This document shows positions 31,260-45,300 of a stretch of DNA of 64,000 nucleotides, in pieces. Source of the DNA: Colletes latitarsis (lineage: Eukaryota; Arthropoda; Insecta; Hymenoptera; Colletidae). The DNA is taken from contig NC_135134.1 in NCBI RefSeq assembly GCF_051014445.1, positions 28,833,672 through 28,897,671 of the forward strand, written 5' to 3'. The number at the start of each line of letters is the position of its first letter. Position 1 is the stretch's first letter. Below the pieces are notes generated by a model, which had not been told where the DNA came from, did no database searches, and was given only the letters and a program-made list of their open reading frames with translations. The position numbers and the translations under genes are program-made.

Positions 31260-31774
31260 CCTAGGCTGGGAGGGGGGTCCTGAGGGGACCCTCCTCCCGC
31301 CAGGCGGCGCCGGGTCGGACCGATTGGGGGTAGGAGTGCCTTCCCCTACCGGTCCGACGCAAGGGGAGGCACCCTCGGCGGTCTGGTGCGGCCATGAACG
31401 CCCGGCCGCCGAGGGATGGAAACGGGGTCGCGGGCGGTTGCGAGTTGGGGCTCGCAGCCGCCACTAAACGCGGCCCCGGGACGGATAGCGGCGGGATGGA
31501 GTGGCCCCGTCCCGCCGCTATGAGGCAGTGTGTCTACTGGGGGGACCGATTGTCCCCCCGGGGGATGGGCGCGAAAGCGCGGGCACGGGGAGGATACCGG
31601 AAGAATGCTTCGAGCGATTCCCGGTATCCTCCCAAAGCGTGCCGAAGGGTCACCGTGGGGTTTTTAGTGGGTAGGTCCCGCGCCTGTCGTTGTACGGGCG
31701 CGGGGAATCCCACACACGCCTCCCACCTCTCCCCAAGGAGGTGGGAGGGAGTCTTTCGAAGATTTTCCCCACGA

Positions 31775-31775
<1 letters not shown>
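31260..31775 (+). other. 3' UTR of LINE copy 2 (hairpin chain)
   Basis: Same length and same chain of inverted repeats as copy 1. Differences include a G to A change at 31322, which breaks one pair of the second stem, and a loop change (A to C) in the fifth hairpin at 31506. The remaining arms read the same where I compared them. Confidence 0.82.

Positions 31776-31805
<30 letters not shown>
31776..31805 (+). other. Poly(A) tail of LINE copy 2 (30 A)
   Basis: 30 uninterrupted A residues after CCCCACGAC, running straight into the 3' target-site duplication. The final two may be target bases. Confidence 0.95.
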
Positions 31806-31808
<3 letters not shown>

Positions 31809-31818
31809 TGTGAAGAAT
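31806..31818. repeat. 3' target-site duplication of LINE copy 2
   Basis: GTATGTGAAGAAT, matching 25803-25815, followed by GCGAAAGTATGG, the expected continuation of a normal monomer. Confidence 0.95.
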
Positions 31819-34800
31819 GCGAAAGTATGGGTCTGATGAGGGCAAATCCCAGGCCTAACCCAGACCTAACATGCGTTATCCACTAAAATATTGATCGAAA
31901 CCAGGTTTCATGGACACTTTCAGTGTGATAACACATTACCACGTGATCCAAACCAGAAAATGACCGGGATCTGGCCAACAAGTATGAGAGATATGCGAAA
32001 GTTTGAGTCTGATGAGGGCAAATCCAACGCCTAACCTAGACCTAACTTGCGTTATACTCTAAAATATTGATCGACACCGGGGTAATCGACTGTTTCAGTG
32101 TGATACCACATTGCTACGTGATCCAAACCAGAAAAAACCCAGGATCTGCCAAACAAGTATGAGAAACATGCGAAAGTGTGAGTCTGGTGCGGGCAAATCC
32201 AAGGCCTAACCTAGACCTAACGTGCGTTATCCTCTAAAATATTGATCGAAACCAGGTTCCATGGACTGTTTCAGTGTGGCACCACATTACCACGTGATTC
32301 AAGCCAGAAAAAACCCAGGATCTGTACAACAAGTATGTGAAAAATGCGAAAGTATGAGTCTGGTGAGGGCAAATCCCAGGCCTAACCTAGACGTAACATG
32401 GTGTATCCTCTAAAATATTGGTCGTATCCAGGTTTAATTAACTGTTTCAGTGTGGTACCACATTACTACGTGAACCAAACCAGAAAAAGGCCAGGACCTG
32501 GCCAACAAGTATGAAAAATATGCGAAAGTATGAGCCTCGTGAGGGCAAATCGCACACCTAACCTAGACCTAACGTGCGTTATCCTCTAAAATATTGATCG
32601 TGACCAGGTGCAATCGACTGCTTCTGTGTGGTACCACATTACTACCTGATCCAAACTAGAAAAAACCCAGGATCTGTTCAACAAGTATGTGAGGAATGCG
32701 AAAGTATGGGTCTGATGAGGGCAAATCCCAGGCCTAACCTAGACCTAACATGAGATATCCAATAAAATATTGATCGAAACCAGGTTTAATGGACTGTTAC
32801 AGTGTAGTACCACATTACTACGAGATCCAGACCAGTGAAAGCCCAGGATCTGGCCAACAAGTATGTGAGAAATGCGAAGGTGTGAGCCTGATAAGGGCAG
32901 ATCCAACACCTATCCCAGACCTAACTTGCGTTATCCTATAAAATATTGATCGATACCGGGATTAATCGACTGTTTCAGTGTGGTACCACTTTACTACGTG
33001 ATCCAAACCAGAAAAAGCCCAGGATCTGGCCACAAGTATGAGAAATATGCGAAAGTATGAGTCCCACGAGGGCAAATCCTAGACCTAACCTAGACCAAAC
33101 ATGCGTTATCATCAAAAATATTGATCGAGACCAGGTATAATTGACTGTATCAGTGTGGTACCACATTACTACATGATCCAAACCAGAAATAACCCAGGAT
33201 CTGTTCAACAAGTATCTGAAGAATGCGAAAGTATGTGTCTGATGAGGGCAAATCCTAGACCTAACCTAGACCTAACATGCGTTATCATCAAAAATATTGA
33301 TCGAAACCAGGTTTAATAGACTGTTTCAGAGTGGTACCACATTACTACGTGATCCAATCCAGTAAAATCCAACGATCAGCCCAACAAGTATGAGAAATAT
33401 GCGAAAGTTTGAGTCTGATGGGGGCAAATCCCAGGCCTAACCTAGACCTAACATGCGTTATCCTCTAAAGTATTGATCGAAACGAGGTTTCATGGACTGT
33501 TTCAGTGTGATACCACATTGCTACGTGATCCAATCCAGTAAAATCCAAGGATCTGCCCAACAAGTATGAGGAATATGCGAAAGTTTGAGTCTGATGGGGG
33601 CAAATCCCAGGCCTAACCTAGACCTAACATGCGTTATCATCTAAAGTATTGATCGAAACCAGGTTTCATGGACTGTTTCAGTGTGATACCACATTGCTAC
33701 GTGATCCAAACCAGAAAAAACCCAGGATCTGTTCAACAAGTATGTGAAGAATGGGATAGGATGAGTCTGATGACGGCAAATCACAGGCCTAACCTAGACC
33801 TACCATGCGTTACCCTCGAAGATATTGATCGCAACCAGGTTTCATTGACTGTTTCAGTGTGGTACCACATTACTACGTGATCGAAACCAGAAATAACCCA
33901 GGATCTGTTCAACAAGTATGTGAAGAATGCGAAAGTATGGGTCTGATGGGGGGAAATCCCAGGCGTAACCTAGACCGAACATGAGTTATCCTCTAAAATA
34001 TTGATCGAAACCAGGTTTAATGGGCTGTTTCAGTGTGGTACCACATTACTACGTGATCCAAACCAGAAATAACCCAGGATCTGGTGAACAAGTATGTGAA
34101 GAATGCGATAGTATGGGTCTGATGGGGGCAAATCCCAGGCCTAACCTAGACCGAGCATGAGTTTTCCTCTAAAATATTGATCGAAACCAGGTTTAGTGGA
34201 CTGTTTCAGTGTGGTACCACATTACTACGTGATCCAAACCAGAAAAAACCTAGGATCTGTTCAACAAGTATGTGAAGAATGCGAAAGTATGAGCCATATG
34301 AGGGCAAATCCCAGACCTATCCCAGACCCAACTTGCGTTATCCTCTAAAATATTGATCGAGACCAAGATTAATCGACTGTTTCAGTGCGATACCACTTTA
34401 CTACGTGATCCAAACAAGAAAAAGCCCAGGATCTGGCCAACAAGTATGAGAAATATGCGAAAGTATGAGCCTCATGAGGGCAAATCCCAGACCTAACCCA
34501 GACCTAACATGGGATATCCTTTAAAATATTGACCGAGACTAGGTTTCATGGACTGTTTCCGTGTGGCACCACATTACTACGTGATCCAAACCAGAAAAAG
34601 CCCAGGATCTGTTCAACAAGTATGAGAAATATGCGAAAGTATGAGCCAGATGAGGTCAAATCCTAGACCTAACCCAGACCTACCATGTGTTACCCTCAAA
34701 AATATTGATCGAGCCCAGGTTTCATGGACTGTTTCAGTGTGATACCACATTACTACGTGATCCAAACCAGAAAAAACCCAGGATCTGTTCAACAAGTATG

Positions 34801-35100
34801 TGAAGAATGCGAAAGTATGAGACAGATGGTGGCAAATCCTAGACCTAACCCAGACCAAACATGCGTTATCATCTAAAATATTGACGGAAACCAGGTTTAA
34901 TTGGCAGTTTCAGTGTGGTACCACATTACTACGTGATCCAATCCAGAAAAAGCCCGGGATCTAGCCAACAAGTATGAGAAATGTGCGAAAGTATGAGCCT
35001 GATGAGGGCAAATCGCAGACCTATCCCAGACCTAACTTGCGTTATCCTCAGGAATATTGATCGAAAGCTGGTTTAGTTGACTGTTTCAGTTTGGTACCAC

Positions 35101-36150
35101 ATTACTACGTGATCCAAACCAGAAAAAACCCAGGATCTGTTCAACGAGTATGCGAAAAATGCGAAAGTATGAGCCAGATGAGGTCAAATCCTAGACCTAA
35201 CCCTGACCTACCATGTGTTACCCTAAAAAATATTGGTCGAAACCAGGTTTAATCGACTGTTTCAGTGTGGTACCACATTACTACGTGATCCAAACCGGAA
35301 AAAAACCCAGGATCTGTTCAACAAGTATGTGAAGAATGCGAAATTATGAGGCTGATGAGGGCAAACCCCAGGTCTAACCTAGACCTATCATGGTGTAACG
35401 TCTAAAATATTGGTCGTATCAAGGTTTAATTAACTGTTTCAGTATGGAACCACATTAATACGTGATCCAATCCAGAAAAATCCAAGGATTTGCCCAACAA
35501 GTATGACAAATATGCGAAAGTTTGAGTCTGATGAGGGCAAATGCCAGGCCTAACCTAGACCTAACATGCGTTATCCTCTAAAATATTGATCGAAACCAGG
35601 TTTCATGGACTGTTTCAGTTTGATACCACATTACTACGTGATCCAAACCAGATAAAACCCAGGATCTGTTCAACAAGTATGTGAAGAATGCGATAGTATG
35701 AGTCTGATGGGGGCAAATCCCAGGCCTAACCTAGACCGAGCATGAGTTTTCCTCTAAAATATTGATCGAAACCAGGTTTAATGGACTGTTTCAGTGTGGT
35801 ACCACATTACTACGTGATCCAAACCAGAAAAAACCCAGGATCTGTTCAACAAGTATGTGAAGAATGCGAAAGTATGAGACAGATGGTGGCAAATCCTAGA
35901 CCTAACCCAGACCAAACATGCGTTATCATCTAAAATATTGACGGAAACCAGGTTTAATTGGCAGTTTCAGTGTGGTACCACATTACTACGTGATCCAATC
36001 CAGAAAAAGCCCGGGATCTAGCCAACAAGTATGAGAAATGTGCGAAAGTATGAGCCTGATGAGGGCAAATCGCAGACCTATCCCAGACCTAACTTGCGTT
36101 ATCCTCAGGAATATTGATCGAAAGCTGGTTTAGTTGACTGTTTCAGTTTG
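35101..36150. repeat. About 6-monomer higher-order block, first copy
   Basis: This stretch matches 36510-37560 at an offset of 1409-1410 bp (8 monomers). Private variants are shared: GAGGTCAAATCC with AACCCTGACCTACC, CTATCATGGTGTAACG, GAGACAGATGGTGGC and AAAGCTGGTTTAG. The GAGACAGATGG monomer also occurs at 34819, six monomers before 35875. Confidence 0.75.
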
Positions 36151-36509
36151 GTACCACATTACTACGTGATCCAAACCAGAAAAAACCCAGGATCTGTTCA
36201 ACGAGTATGCGAAAAATGCGAAAGTATGAGCCAGATGAGGTCAAATCCTAGACCTAACCCAGACCTACCATGTGTTACCCTCAAAAATATTGATCGAGCC
36301 CAGGTTTCATGGACTGTTTCAGTGTGATACCACATTACTACGTGATCCAAACCAGAAAAAACCCAGGATCTGTTCAACAAGTATGTGAAGAATGCGATAG
36401 TATGAATCTGATGTGGGCAAATCCCAGGCCTAACCCAGACCTAACCTGCGTCATTATCTAAAATATTGATCGAAACCAGGTTTAATTGACTGTTTCAGTG
36501 TGGTACCAC

Positions 36510-37560
36510 ATTACTACGTGATCCAAACCACAAAAAACCCAGGATCTGTTCAACGAGTATGCGAAAAATGCGAAAGTATGAGCCAGATGAGGTCAAATCC
36601 TAGACCTAACCCTGACCTACCATGTGTTACCCTCAAAAATATTGGTCGAAACCAGGTTTAATCGACTGCTTCAGTGTGGTACCACATTACTACGTGATCC
36701 AAACCGGAAAAAAACCCAGGATCTGTTCAACAAGTATGTGAAGAATGCGAAAGTATGAGGCTGATGAGGGCAAATCCCAGGTCTAACCTAGACCTATCAT
36801 GGTGTAACGTCTAAAATATTGGTCGTATCAAGGTTTAATTAACTGTTTCAGTGTGGAACCACATTAATACGTGATCCAATCCAGAAAAATCCAAGGATTT
36901 GCCCAACAAGTATGACAAATATGCGAAAGTTTGAGTCTGATGAGGGCAAATGCCAGGCCTAACCTAGACCTAACATGCGTTATCCTCTAAAATATTGATC
37001 GAAACCAGGTTTCATGGACTGTTTCAGTTTGATACCACATTACTACGTGATCCAAACCAGATAAAACCCAGGATCTGTTCAACAAGTATGTGAAGAATGC
37101 GATAGTATGAGTCTGATGGGGGCAAATCCCAGGCCTAACCTAGACCGAGCATGAGTTTTCCTCTAAAATATTGATCGAAACCAGGTTTAATGGACTGTTT
37201 CAGTGTGGTACCACATTACTACGTGATCCAAACCAGAAAAAACCCAGGATCTGTTCAACAAGTATGTGAAGAATGCGAAAGTATGAGACAGATGGTGGCA
37301 AATCCTAGACCTAACCCAGACCAAACATGCGTTATCATCTAAAATATTGACGGAAACCAGGTTTAATTGGCAGTTTCAGTGTGGTACCACATTACTACGT
37401 GATCCAATCCAGAAAAAGCCCAGGATCTAGCCAACAAGTATGAGAAATGTGCGAAAGTATGAGCCTGATGAGGGCAAATCGCAGACCTATCCCAGACCTA
37501 GCTTGCGTTATCCTCAGGAATATTGATCGAAAGCTGGTTTAGTTGACTGTTTCAGTGTGA
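36510..37560. repeat. About 6-monomer higher-order block, second copy
   Basis: Repeats the order of variants in 35101-36150. Similarity breaks near 37560, where GTGATACCAAAGTAC replaces the expected palindrome region. This looks like a recent segmental duplication inside the array. Confidence 0.75.
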
Positions 37561-39192
37561 TACCAAAGTACTACGTGATCCAAACCAGAAAAAACCCAGG
37601 ATCTGTTCAACAAGTATGAGAAATATGCGAAAGTACGAGTCTCATGAGGGCAAATCCCAGGCCTGACCTAGACCTAACATGGTGTAACGTCTAAAATATT
37701 GGTCGTATCCAGGTTTAATTAACTGCTTCAGTGTGGTACCACATTACTACGTGATCCAAACCGGAAAAAAACCCAGGATCTGTTCAACAAGTATGTGAAG
37801 AATGCGAAAGTATGAGGCTGATGAGGGCAAATCCCAGGTCTAACCTAGACCTATCATGGTGTAACGTCTAAAATATTGGTCGTATCAAGGTTTAATTAAC
37901 TGTTTCAGTGTGGAACCACATTAATACGTGATCCAATCCAGAAAAATCCAAGGATTTGCCCAACAAGTATGAGAAATATGCGAAAGTTTGAGTCTGATGA
38001 TGGCCAATCCTAGACCTAACCCAGACCTAACATCCGTTATCATCAAAAATATTGATCGAAACCAGGTTTAATCGACTGTTTCAGAGTGGTACCACATTAC
38101 TACGTGATCGAATCCAGTAAAATCCAACGATCAGCCCACAAAGTATGAGAAATATGCGAAAGTTTGAGTCTGATGAGGGCAAATCCCAGGCCTCACCTAG
38201 ACCTAACATGCGTTATCCTCTAAAGTATTGACCGAAACCAGGTTTAATCGACTGTTTCAGTGTGGTACCACATTACTACGTGATCCAAACCGGAAAAAAA
38301 CCCAGGATCTGTTCAACAAGTATGTGAAGAATGCGAAAGTATGAGTCTGATGAGGGCAAATCCCAGGCCTAACCTAGACCTAACCTGCGTTATCATCTAA
38401 AACATTGATCGAAACCAGGTTTAATTGACTGTTCCAGTGTGGTACCACATTACTACGAGATCCAATCCAGTAAAATCCAAGGATCAGCCCAACAAGTATG
38501 AGAAATATGCGAAAGTTTGAGTCTGATGAGGGCAAATCCCAGGCCTAACCTAGACTTACCATGCGTTATCCTCGAAAATAATGATCGAAACCAGGTTTAA
38601 TCGACTGTTTCAGTGTGGTACCACGTTACTACGTGATCCATACCGGAAAAAAACCCAGGATCTGTTCAACAAGTATGTGAAGAATGCGAAAGTATGAGCC
38701 TGATGAGGGCAAATCCCAGGCCTAACCTAGACCTAACCTGCGTTATCATCTAAAACATTGATCGAAACCAGGTGTAATTGACTGTTTCAGTGTGGTACCA
38801 CATTACTACGTGATCCAAACCAGAAATAACCCAGGATCTGGCCAACAAGTATATGAGAAATGCGAAGGTATGGGCCTGATGGGGGCAGATCCCACACCTA
38901 TCCCAGACCAAACTTGCGTTATCCTCTAAAATATTGATTGAGTCCAGGATTAGTCGACTGTTTCAGTGTGGTACCACATTACTACGTGATCCAAACCAGA
39001 AAAAGCCAGGGATCAGGCAAACAAGTATGAGAAATATGCGAAAGTATGAACCTCATGTGGGCAAATCCCAGACCTAACCCAGACCTAACATGCGATATCC
39101 TTTAAAATATTGACCGAGACTAGGTTTCATGAACTGTTTCCGTGTGGCACCACATTACTACGTGATCCAAACCTGAAAAAGCCCAGAATCTG

Positions 39193-42100
39193 GCCATCAA
39201 GTATGAGAAATTTGCGGAAGTACGAGCCTGACGAGAGCAAATCCCCAGACCAAACCTAGACCTAACATGCGTTATCCTCTAAAATATTGTTCGAGACCAG
39301 GATCTATCGACTGTTTCAGTGTGGTACCACTTTACTACGTGATCCAAACCAGATATTACCCAGGATCTGTTCAACAAGTATCTGAAGAATGCGAGAGTAT
39401 GTGTCTGATGAGGGCAAATCCTAGACCTAACCCAGACCTAACATGCGTTATCATCAAAAATATTGATCGAAACCAGGTTTAATCGACTGTTTCAGAGTGG
39501 TACCACATTACTACGTGATCGAATCCAGTAAAATCCAACGATCAGCCCAACAAGTATGAGAAATATGCGAAAGTTTGAGTCTGATGAGGGCAAATCCCAG
39601 GTCTAACCTAGACCTAACATGCGTTATCCTCTAAAATATTGATCGAAACCAGGTTTAATCGACTGTTTCAGAGTGGTACCACATTACTACGTGATCGAAT
39701 CCAGTAAAATCCAACGATCACCCACAAAGTATGAGAAATATGCGAAAGTTTGAGTCTGATGATGGCAAATCCCAGGCCTAACCTAGACCTAACATGCGTT
39801 ATCCTCTAAAGTATTGATCGAAACCAGGTTTCATGGACTGTTTCTGTGTGGTACCACATTACTACCTGATCCAAACCAGAAATAACTCAGGATCTGTTCA
39901 ACAAGTATGTGAAGAATGCGAAAGTATGGGTCTGATGAAGGCAAATCCTAGACCTAACCCAAACCTAACATGCGTTATCATCTAAAATATTGATCGAAAC
40001 CAGGTTTAATCGACTGTTTCAGAATGGTACCACATTACTACCTGATCCAAACCAGAAAAAACCCAGGATCTGTTCAACAAGTATGTGAAGAATGCGAAAG
40101 TATGACCCAGATGAGGGCAAATCCCATACCTATCCCAGACATAACTTGCGTTAACCTCTAAAATATTGATCGAGACCAGGATTAATCGACTGTTTCAGTG
40201 TGGTACCACATTACTACCTGATCCAAACCAGAAGAAGCCCAGGATCAGGCAAACAAGTATGAGAAATATGCGAAAGTATGAGCCTCATCAGGGCAAATCC
40301 CAGACCTAACCCAGACCTAACCTGCGTTATCATCTAAAATATTGATCGAAACCTGGTTTAATTGACTGTTTCAGTGTGGTACCACATTACTACGTGATCC
40401 AAACCAGAAAATCCCAGGATAAGGCAAGCAAGTATGAGAAATATGCGAAAGTATGAGTCTGATGAGGGCAAATCCCAGGCCTAACCTAGACCTAACCTGC
40501 GTTATCATCTAAAATATTGATCGAAACCAGGTTTAATTGACTGTTTCAGTGTGGTACCACATTACTACGTGATACAATCCAGTAAAATCCGAGGATCAGC
40601 CCAACAAGTATGAGAAATATGCGAAAGTTTGAGTCTGATGAGGGCAAATCCCAGGCCTAACCTAGACCTAACCTGCATTATCATCTAAAATATTGATCGA
40701 AACCAGGTTTAATTGACTGTTTCAGTGTGGTACCACATTACTACGAGATCCAATCCAGTAAAATCCAAGGATCAGCCCAACAAGTATGAGAAATATGCGA
40801 AAGTTTGAGTCTGATGAGGGCAAATCCCAGGCCTAACCTAGACTTACCATGCGTTATCATCTAAAACATTGATCGAAACCAGGTTTAATTGACTGTTTCA
40901 GTGTGGTACCACATTACTACGTGATCCAAACCAGAAAAAGCCCAGGATAAGGCAAGCAAGTATGAGAAATATGCGAAAGTATGAGTCTGATGAGGGCAAA
41001 TCCCAGGCCTAACCTAGACCTAACCTGCGTTATCATCTAAAATATTGATCGAAACCAGGTTTAATTGACTGTTTCAGTGTGGTACCACATTACTACGAGA
41101 TCCAATCCAGTAAAATCCAAGGATCAGCCCAACAAGTATGAGAAATATGCGAAAGTTTGAGTCTGATGAGGGCAAATCCCAGGCCTAACCTAGACTTACC
41201 ATGCGTTATCCTCGAAAATAATGATCGAAACCAGGTTTAATCGACTGTTTCAGTGTGGTACCACGTTACTACGTGATCCATACCGGAAAAAAACCCAGGA
41301 TCTGTACAACAAGTATGTGAAAAATGCGAAAGTATGAGTCTGATGAGGGCAAATCCCAGGCCTAACCTAGACCTGACAAGGTGTAACCTCTAAAATATTG
41401 GTCGTATCCAGGTTTAATTGACTGTTTCAGTGTGATACCACATTACTACGTGATCCAATCCAGTAAAATCCAAGGACCTGCCTAACAAGTATGAGAAATA
41501 TGCGAAAGTTTGAGTCTGATGAGGGCAAATCCCAGGCCTAACCTTGACCTAGCATGCGTTATCATCTAAAATATTGATCGAAACCAGGTTCAATTAACTG
41601 TTTCAGTGTGGTACCACATTACTACGTGATCCATACTAGAAAAAGCCCAGGATCTGGCCAATAAGTATGAGAAATATGCGAAAGTATGAGTCTCATGAGG
41701 GCAAATCCCAGGCCTAACCTAGACCTAACATGGTGTAACCTCTAAAATATTGGTCGTATCCAGGTTTAATTGACTGTTTCAGTGTGATACCACATTACTA
41801 CGTGATCCAATCCAGTAAAATCCAAGGATCTGCCCAACAAGTATGAGAAATATGCGAAAGTTTGAGTCTGATGAGGGCAAATCCCAGGCCTAACCCAGAC
41901 CTAGCATGCGTTATCATCTAAAATATTGATCGAAACCAGGTTTAATGGACTGTTTCAGTGTAGTACCATATTACTACGTGATACAGACCAGTGAAAGCCC
42001 AGGATCTGGCCAACGAGTATGTGAGAAATGCGAAGGTGTGAGTCTGATGAGGGCAGATCCCACACCTATCCCTGACCTAACTTGCGTTATCCTCTAACGT

Positions 42101-42360
42101 ACTGATTGAGACCAGGATTAGCCGACTGTTTCAGTGTGGTACCACATTACTACGTGATACAAACCAGAAAAAGCCCAGGATCAGGCAAACAAGTATGAGA
42201 AATATGCGAAAGTATGAGCCTCATGAGGGCAAATCCCAGACCTAACCCAGACCTAACATGCGATATCCATTAAAATATTGCCCGAGACTAGGTTTCATGG
42301 ACTGTTTCCGTGTGGCACCACATTACTACGTGATCCAAACTAGAAAAAGCCCAGAATCTG
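39193..42360. repeat. 18-monomer higher-order repeat, copy A (3,168 bp)
   Basis: Exactly 18 x 176 bp between successive diagnostic monomers. The order of subtypes (CAGATATTACC monomer, CAGAGTGGTACC monomers, AGAATGGTACC monomer, AGGCAAGCAAG monomers, ACCGGAAAAAAACCC monomers) is repeated in copies B and C. Confidence 0.8.
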
Positions 42361-45300
42361 GCCATCAAGTATGAGAAATATGCCGAAGTACGAGCCTGAT
42401 GAGAGCAAATCCCCGGACCTAACCTAGACCTAACATGCGTTATCCTCTAAAATATTGTTCTTGACCAGGATCTATCGACTGTTTCAGTGTGGTACCACTT
42501 TACTACGTGATCCAAACCAGATATTACCCAGGATCTGTTCAACAAGTATCTGAAGAATGCGAGAGTATGTGTCTGATGAGGGCAAATCCTAGACCTAACC
42601 CAGACCTAACATGCGTTATCATCAAAAATATTGATCGAAACCAGGTTTAATCGACTGTTTCAGAGTGGTACCACATTACTACGTGATCGAATCCAGTAAA
42701 ATCCAACGATCAGCCCAACAAGTATGAGAAATATGCGAAAGTTTGAGTCTGATGAGGGCAAATCCCAGGTCTAACCTAGACCTAACATGCGTTATCCTCT
42801 AAAATATTGATCGAAACCAGGTTTAATCGACTGTTTCAGAGTGGTACCACATTACTTCGTGATCGAATCCAGTAAAATCCAACGATCACCCACAAAGTAT
42901 GAGAAATATGCGAAAGTTTGAGTCTGATGATGGCAAATCCCAGGCCTAACCTAGACCTAACATGCGTTATCCTCTAAAGTATTGATCGAAACCAGGTTTC
43001 ATGGACTGTTTCTGTGTGGTACCACATTACTACCTGATCCAAACCAGAAATAACTCAGGATCTGTTCAACAAGTATGTGAAGAATGCGAAAGTATGGGTC
43101 TGATGAAGGCAAATCCTAGACCTAACCCAAACCTAACATGCGTTATCATCTAAAATATTGATCGAAACCAGGTTTAATCGACTGTTTCAGAATGGTACCA
43201 CATTACTACCTGATCCAAACCAGAAAAAACCCAGGATCTGTTCAACAAGTATGTGAAGAATGCGAAAGTATGACCCAGATGAGGGCAAATCCCATACCTA
43301 TCCCAGACATAACTTGCGTTAACCTCTAAAATATTGATCGAGACCAGGATTAATCGACTGTTTCAGTGTGGTACCACATTACTACCTGATCCAAACCAGA
43401 AGAAGCCCAGGATCAGGCAAACAAGTATGAGAAATATGCGAAAGTATGAGCCTCATCAGGGCAAATCCCAGACCTAACCCAGACCTAACCTGCGTTATCA
43501 TCTAAAATATTGATCGAAACCAGGTTTAATTGACTGTTTCAGTGTGGTACCACATTACTACGTGATCCAAACCAGAAAATCCCAGGATAAGGCAAGCAAG
43601 TATGAGAAATATGCGAAAGTATGAGTCTGATGAGGGCAAATCCCAGGCCTAACCTAGACCTAACCTGCGTTATCATCTAAAATATTGATCGAAACCAGGT
43701 TTAATTGACTGTTTCAGTGTGGTACCACATTACTACGTGATACAATCCAGTAAAATCCAAGGATCAGCCCAACAAGTATGAGAAATATGCGAAAGTTTGA
43801 GTCTGATGAGGGCAAATCCCAGGCCTAACCTAGACCTAACCTGCATTATCATCTAAAATATTGATCGAAACCAGGTTTAATTGACTGTTTCAGTGTGGTA
43901 CCACATTACTACGAGATCCAATCCAGTAAAATCCAAGGATCAGCCCAACAAGTATGAGAAATATGCGAAAGTTTGAGTCTGATGGGGGCAAATCCCAGGC
44001 CTAACCTAGACTTACCATGCGTTATCCTCGAAAATAATGATCGAAACCAGGTTTAATCGTCTGTTTCAGTGTGGTACCACGTTACTACGTGATCCATACC
44101 GGAAAAAAACCCAGGATCTGTTCAACAAGTATGTGAAGAATGCGAAAGTATGAGCCTGATGAGGGCAAATCCCAGGCCTAACCTAGACCTAACCTGCGTT
44201 ATCATCTAAAACATTGATCGAAACCAGGTTTAATTGACTGTTTCAGTGTGGTACCACATTACTACGTGATCCAAACCAGAAAAAGCCCAGGATAAGGCAA
44301 GCAAGTATGAGAAATATGCGAAAGTATGAGTCTGATGAGGGCAAATCCCAGGCCTAACCTAGACCTAACCTGCGTTATCATCTAAAATATTGATCGAAAC
44401 CAGGTTTAATTGACTGTTTCAGTGTGGTACCACATTACTACGAGATCCAATCCAGTAAAATCCAAGGATCAGCCCAACAAGTATGAGAAATATGCGAAAG
44501 TTTGAGTCTGATGAGGGCAAATCCCAGGCCTAACCTAGACTTACCATGCGTTATCCTCGAAAATAATGATCGAAACCAGGTTTAATCGACTGTTTCAGTG
44601 TGGTACCACGTTACTACGTGATCCATACCGGAAAAAAACCCAGGATCTGTACAACAAGTATGTGAAAAATGCGAAAGTATGAGTCTGATGAGGGCAAATC
44701 CCAGGCCTAACCTAGACCTGACAAGGTGTATCCTCTAAAATATTGGTCGTATCCAGGTTTAATTAACTGTTTCAGTGTGGTACCACATTACTACGTGATC
44801 CAATCCAGTAAAATCCAAGGATCTGCCTAACAAGTATGAGAAATATGCGAAAGTTTGAGTCTGATGAGGGCAAATCCCAGGCCTAACCTTGACCTAGCAT
44901 GCGTTATCATCTAAAATATTGATCGAAACCAGGTTCAATTAACTGTTTCAGTGTGGTACCACATTACTACGTGATCCATACTAGAAAAAGCCCAGGATCT
45001 GGCCAATAAGTATGAGAAATATGCGAAAGTATGAGTCTGATGAGGGCAAATCCCAGGCCTAACCTAGACCTAACCTGCATTATCATCTAAAATATTGATC
45101 GAAACCAGGTTTAATTGACTGTTTCAGTGTGGTACCACATTACTACGTGATCCAATCCAGTAAAATCCAAGGATCTGCCCAACAAGTATGAGAAATATGC
45201 GAAAGTTTGAGTCTGATGAGGGCAAATCCCAGGCCTAACCTTGACCTAGCATGCGTTATCATCTAAAATATTGATCGAAACCAGGTTTAATGGACTGTTT

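Larger units (their letters stand above)
25816..31805 (+). mobile_element. Full-length R1-clade-like non-LTR retrotransposon, copy 2
   Basis: A 5,990-bp element collinear with copy 1 at a constant offset of 8,800 bp up to the tail, with no indel noticed. Parts: 5'UTR 25816-26199, ORF1 26200-28077, ORF2 28077-31259, 3'UTR 31260-31775, 30 A. About 13 amino-acid differences across both ORFs and few silent ones indicate recent common origin. All catalytic motifs, including EPY, are present, so by sequence it is the better candidate for an active copy. Confidence 0.95.
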
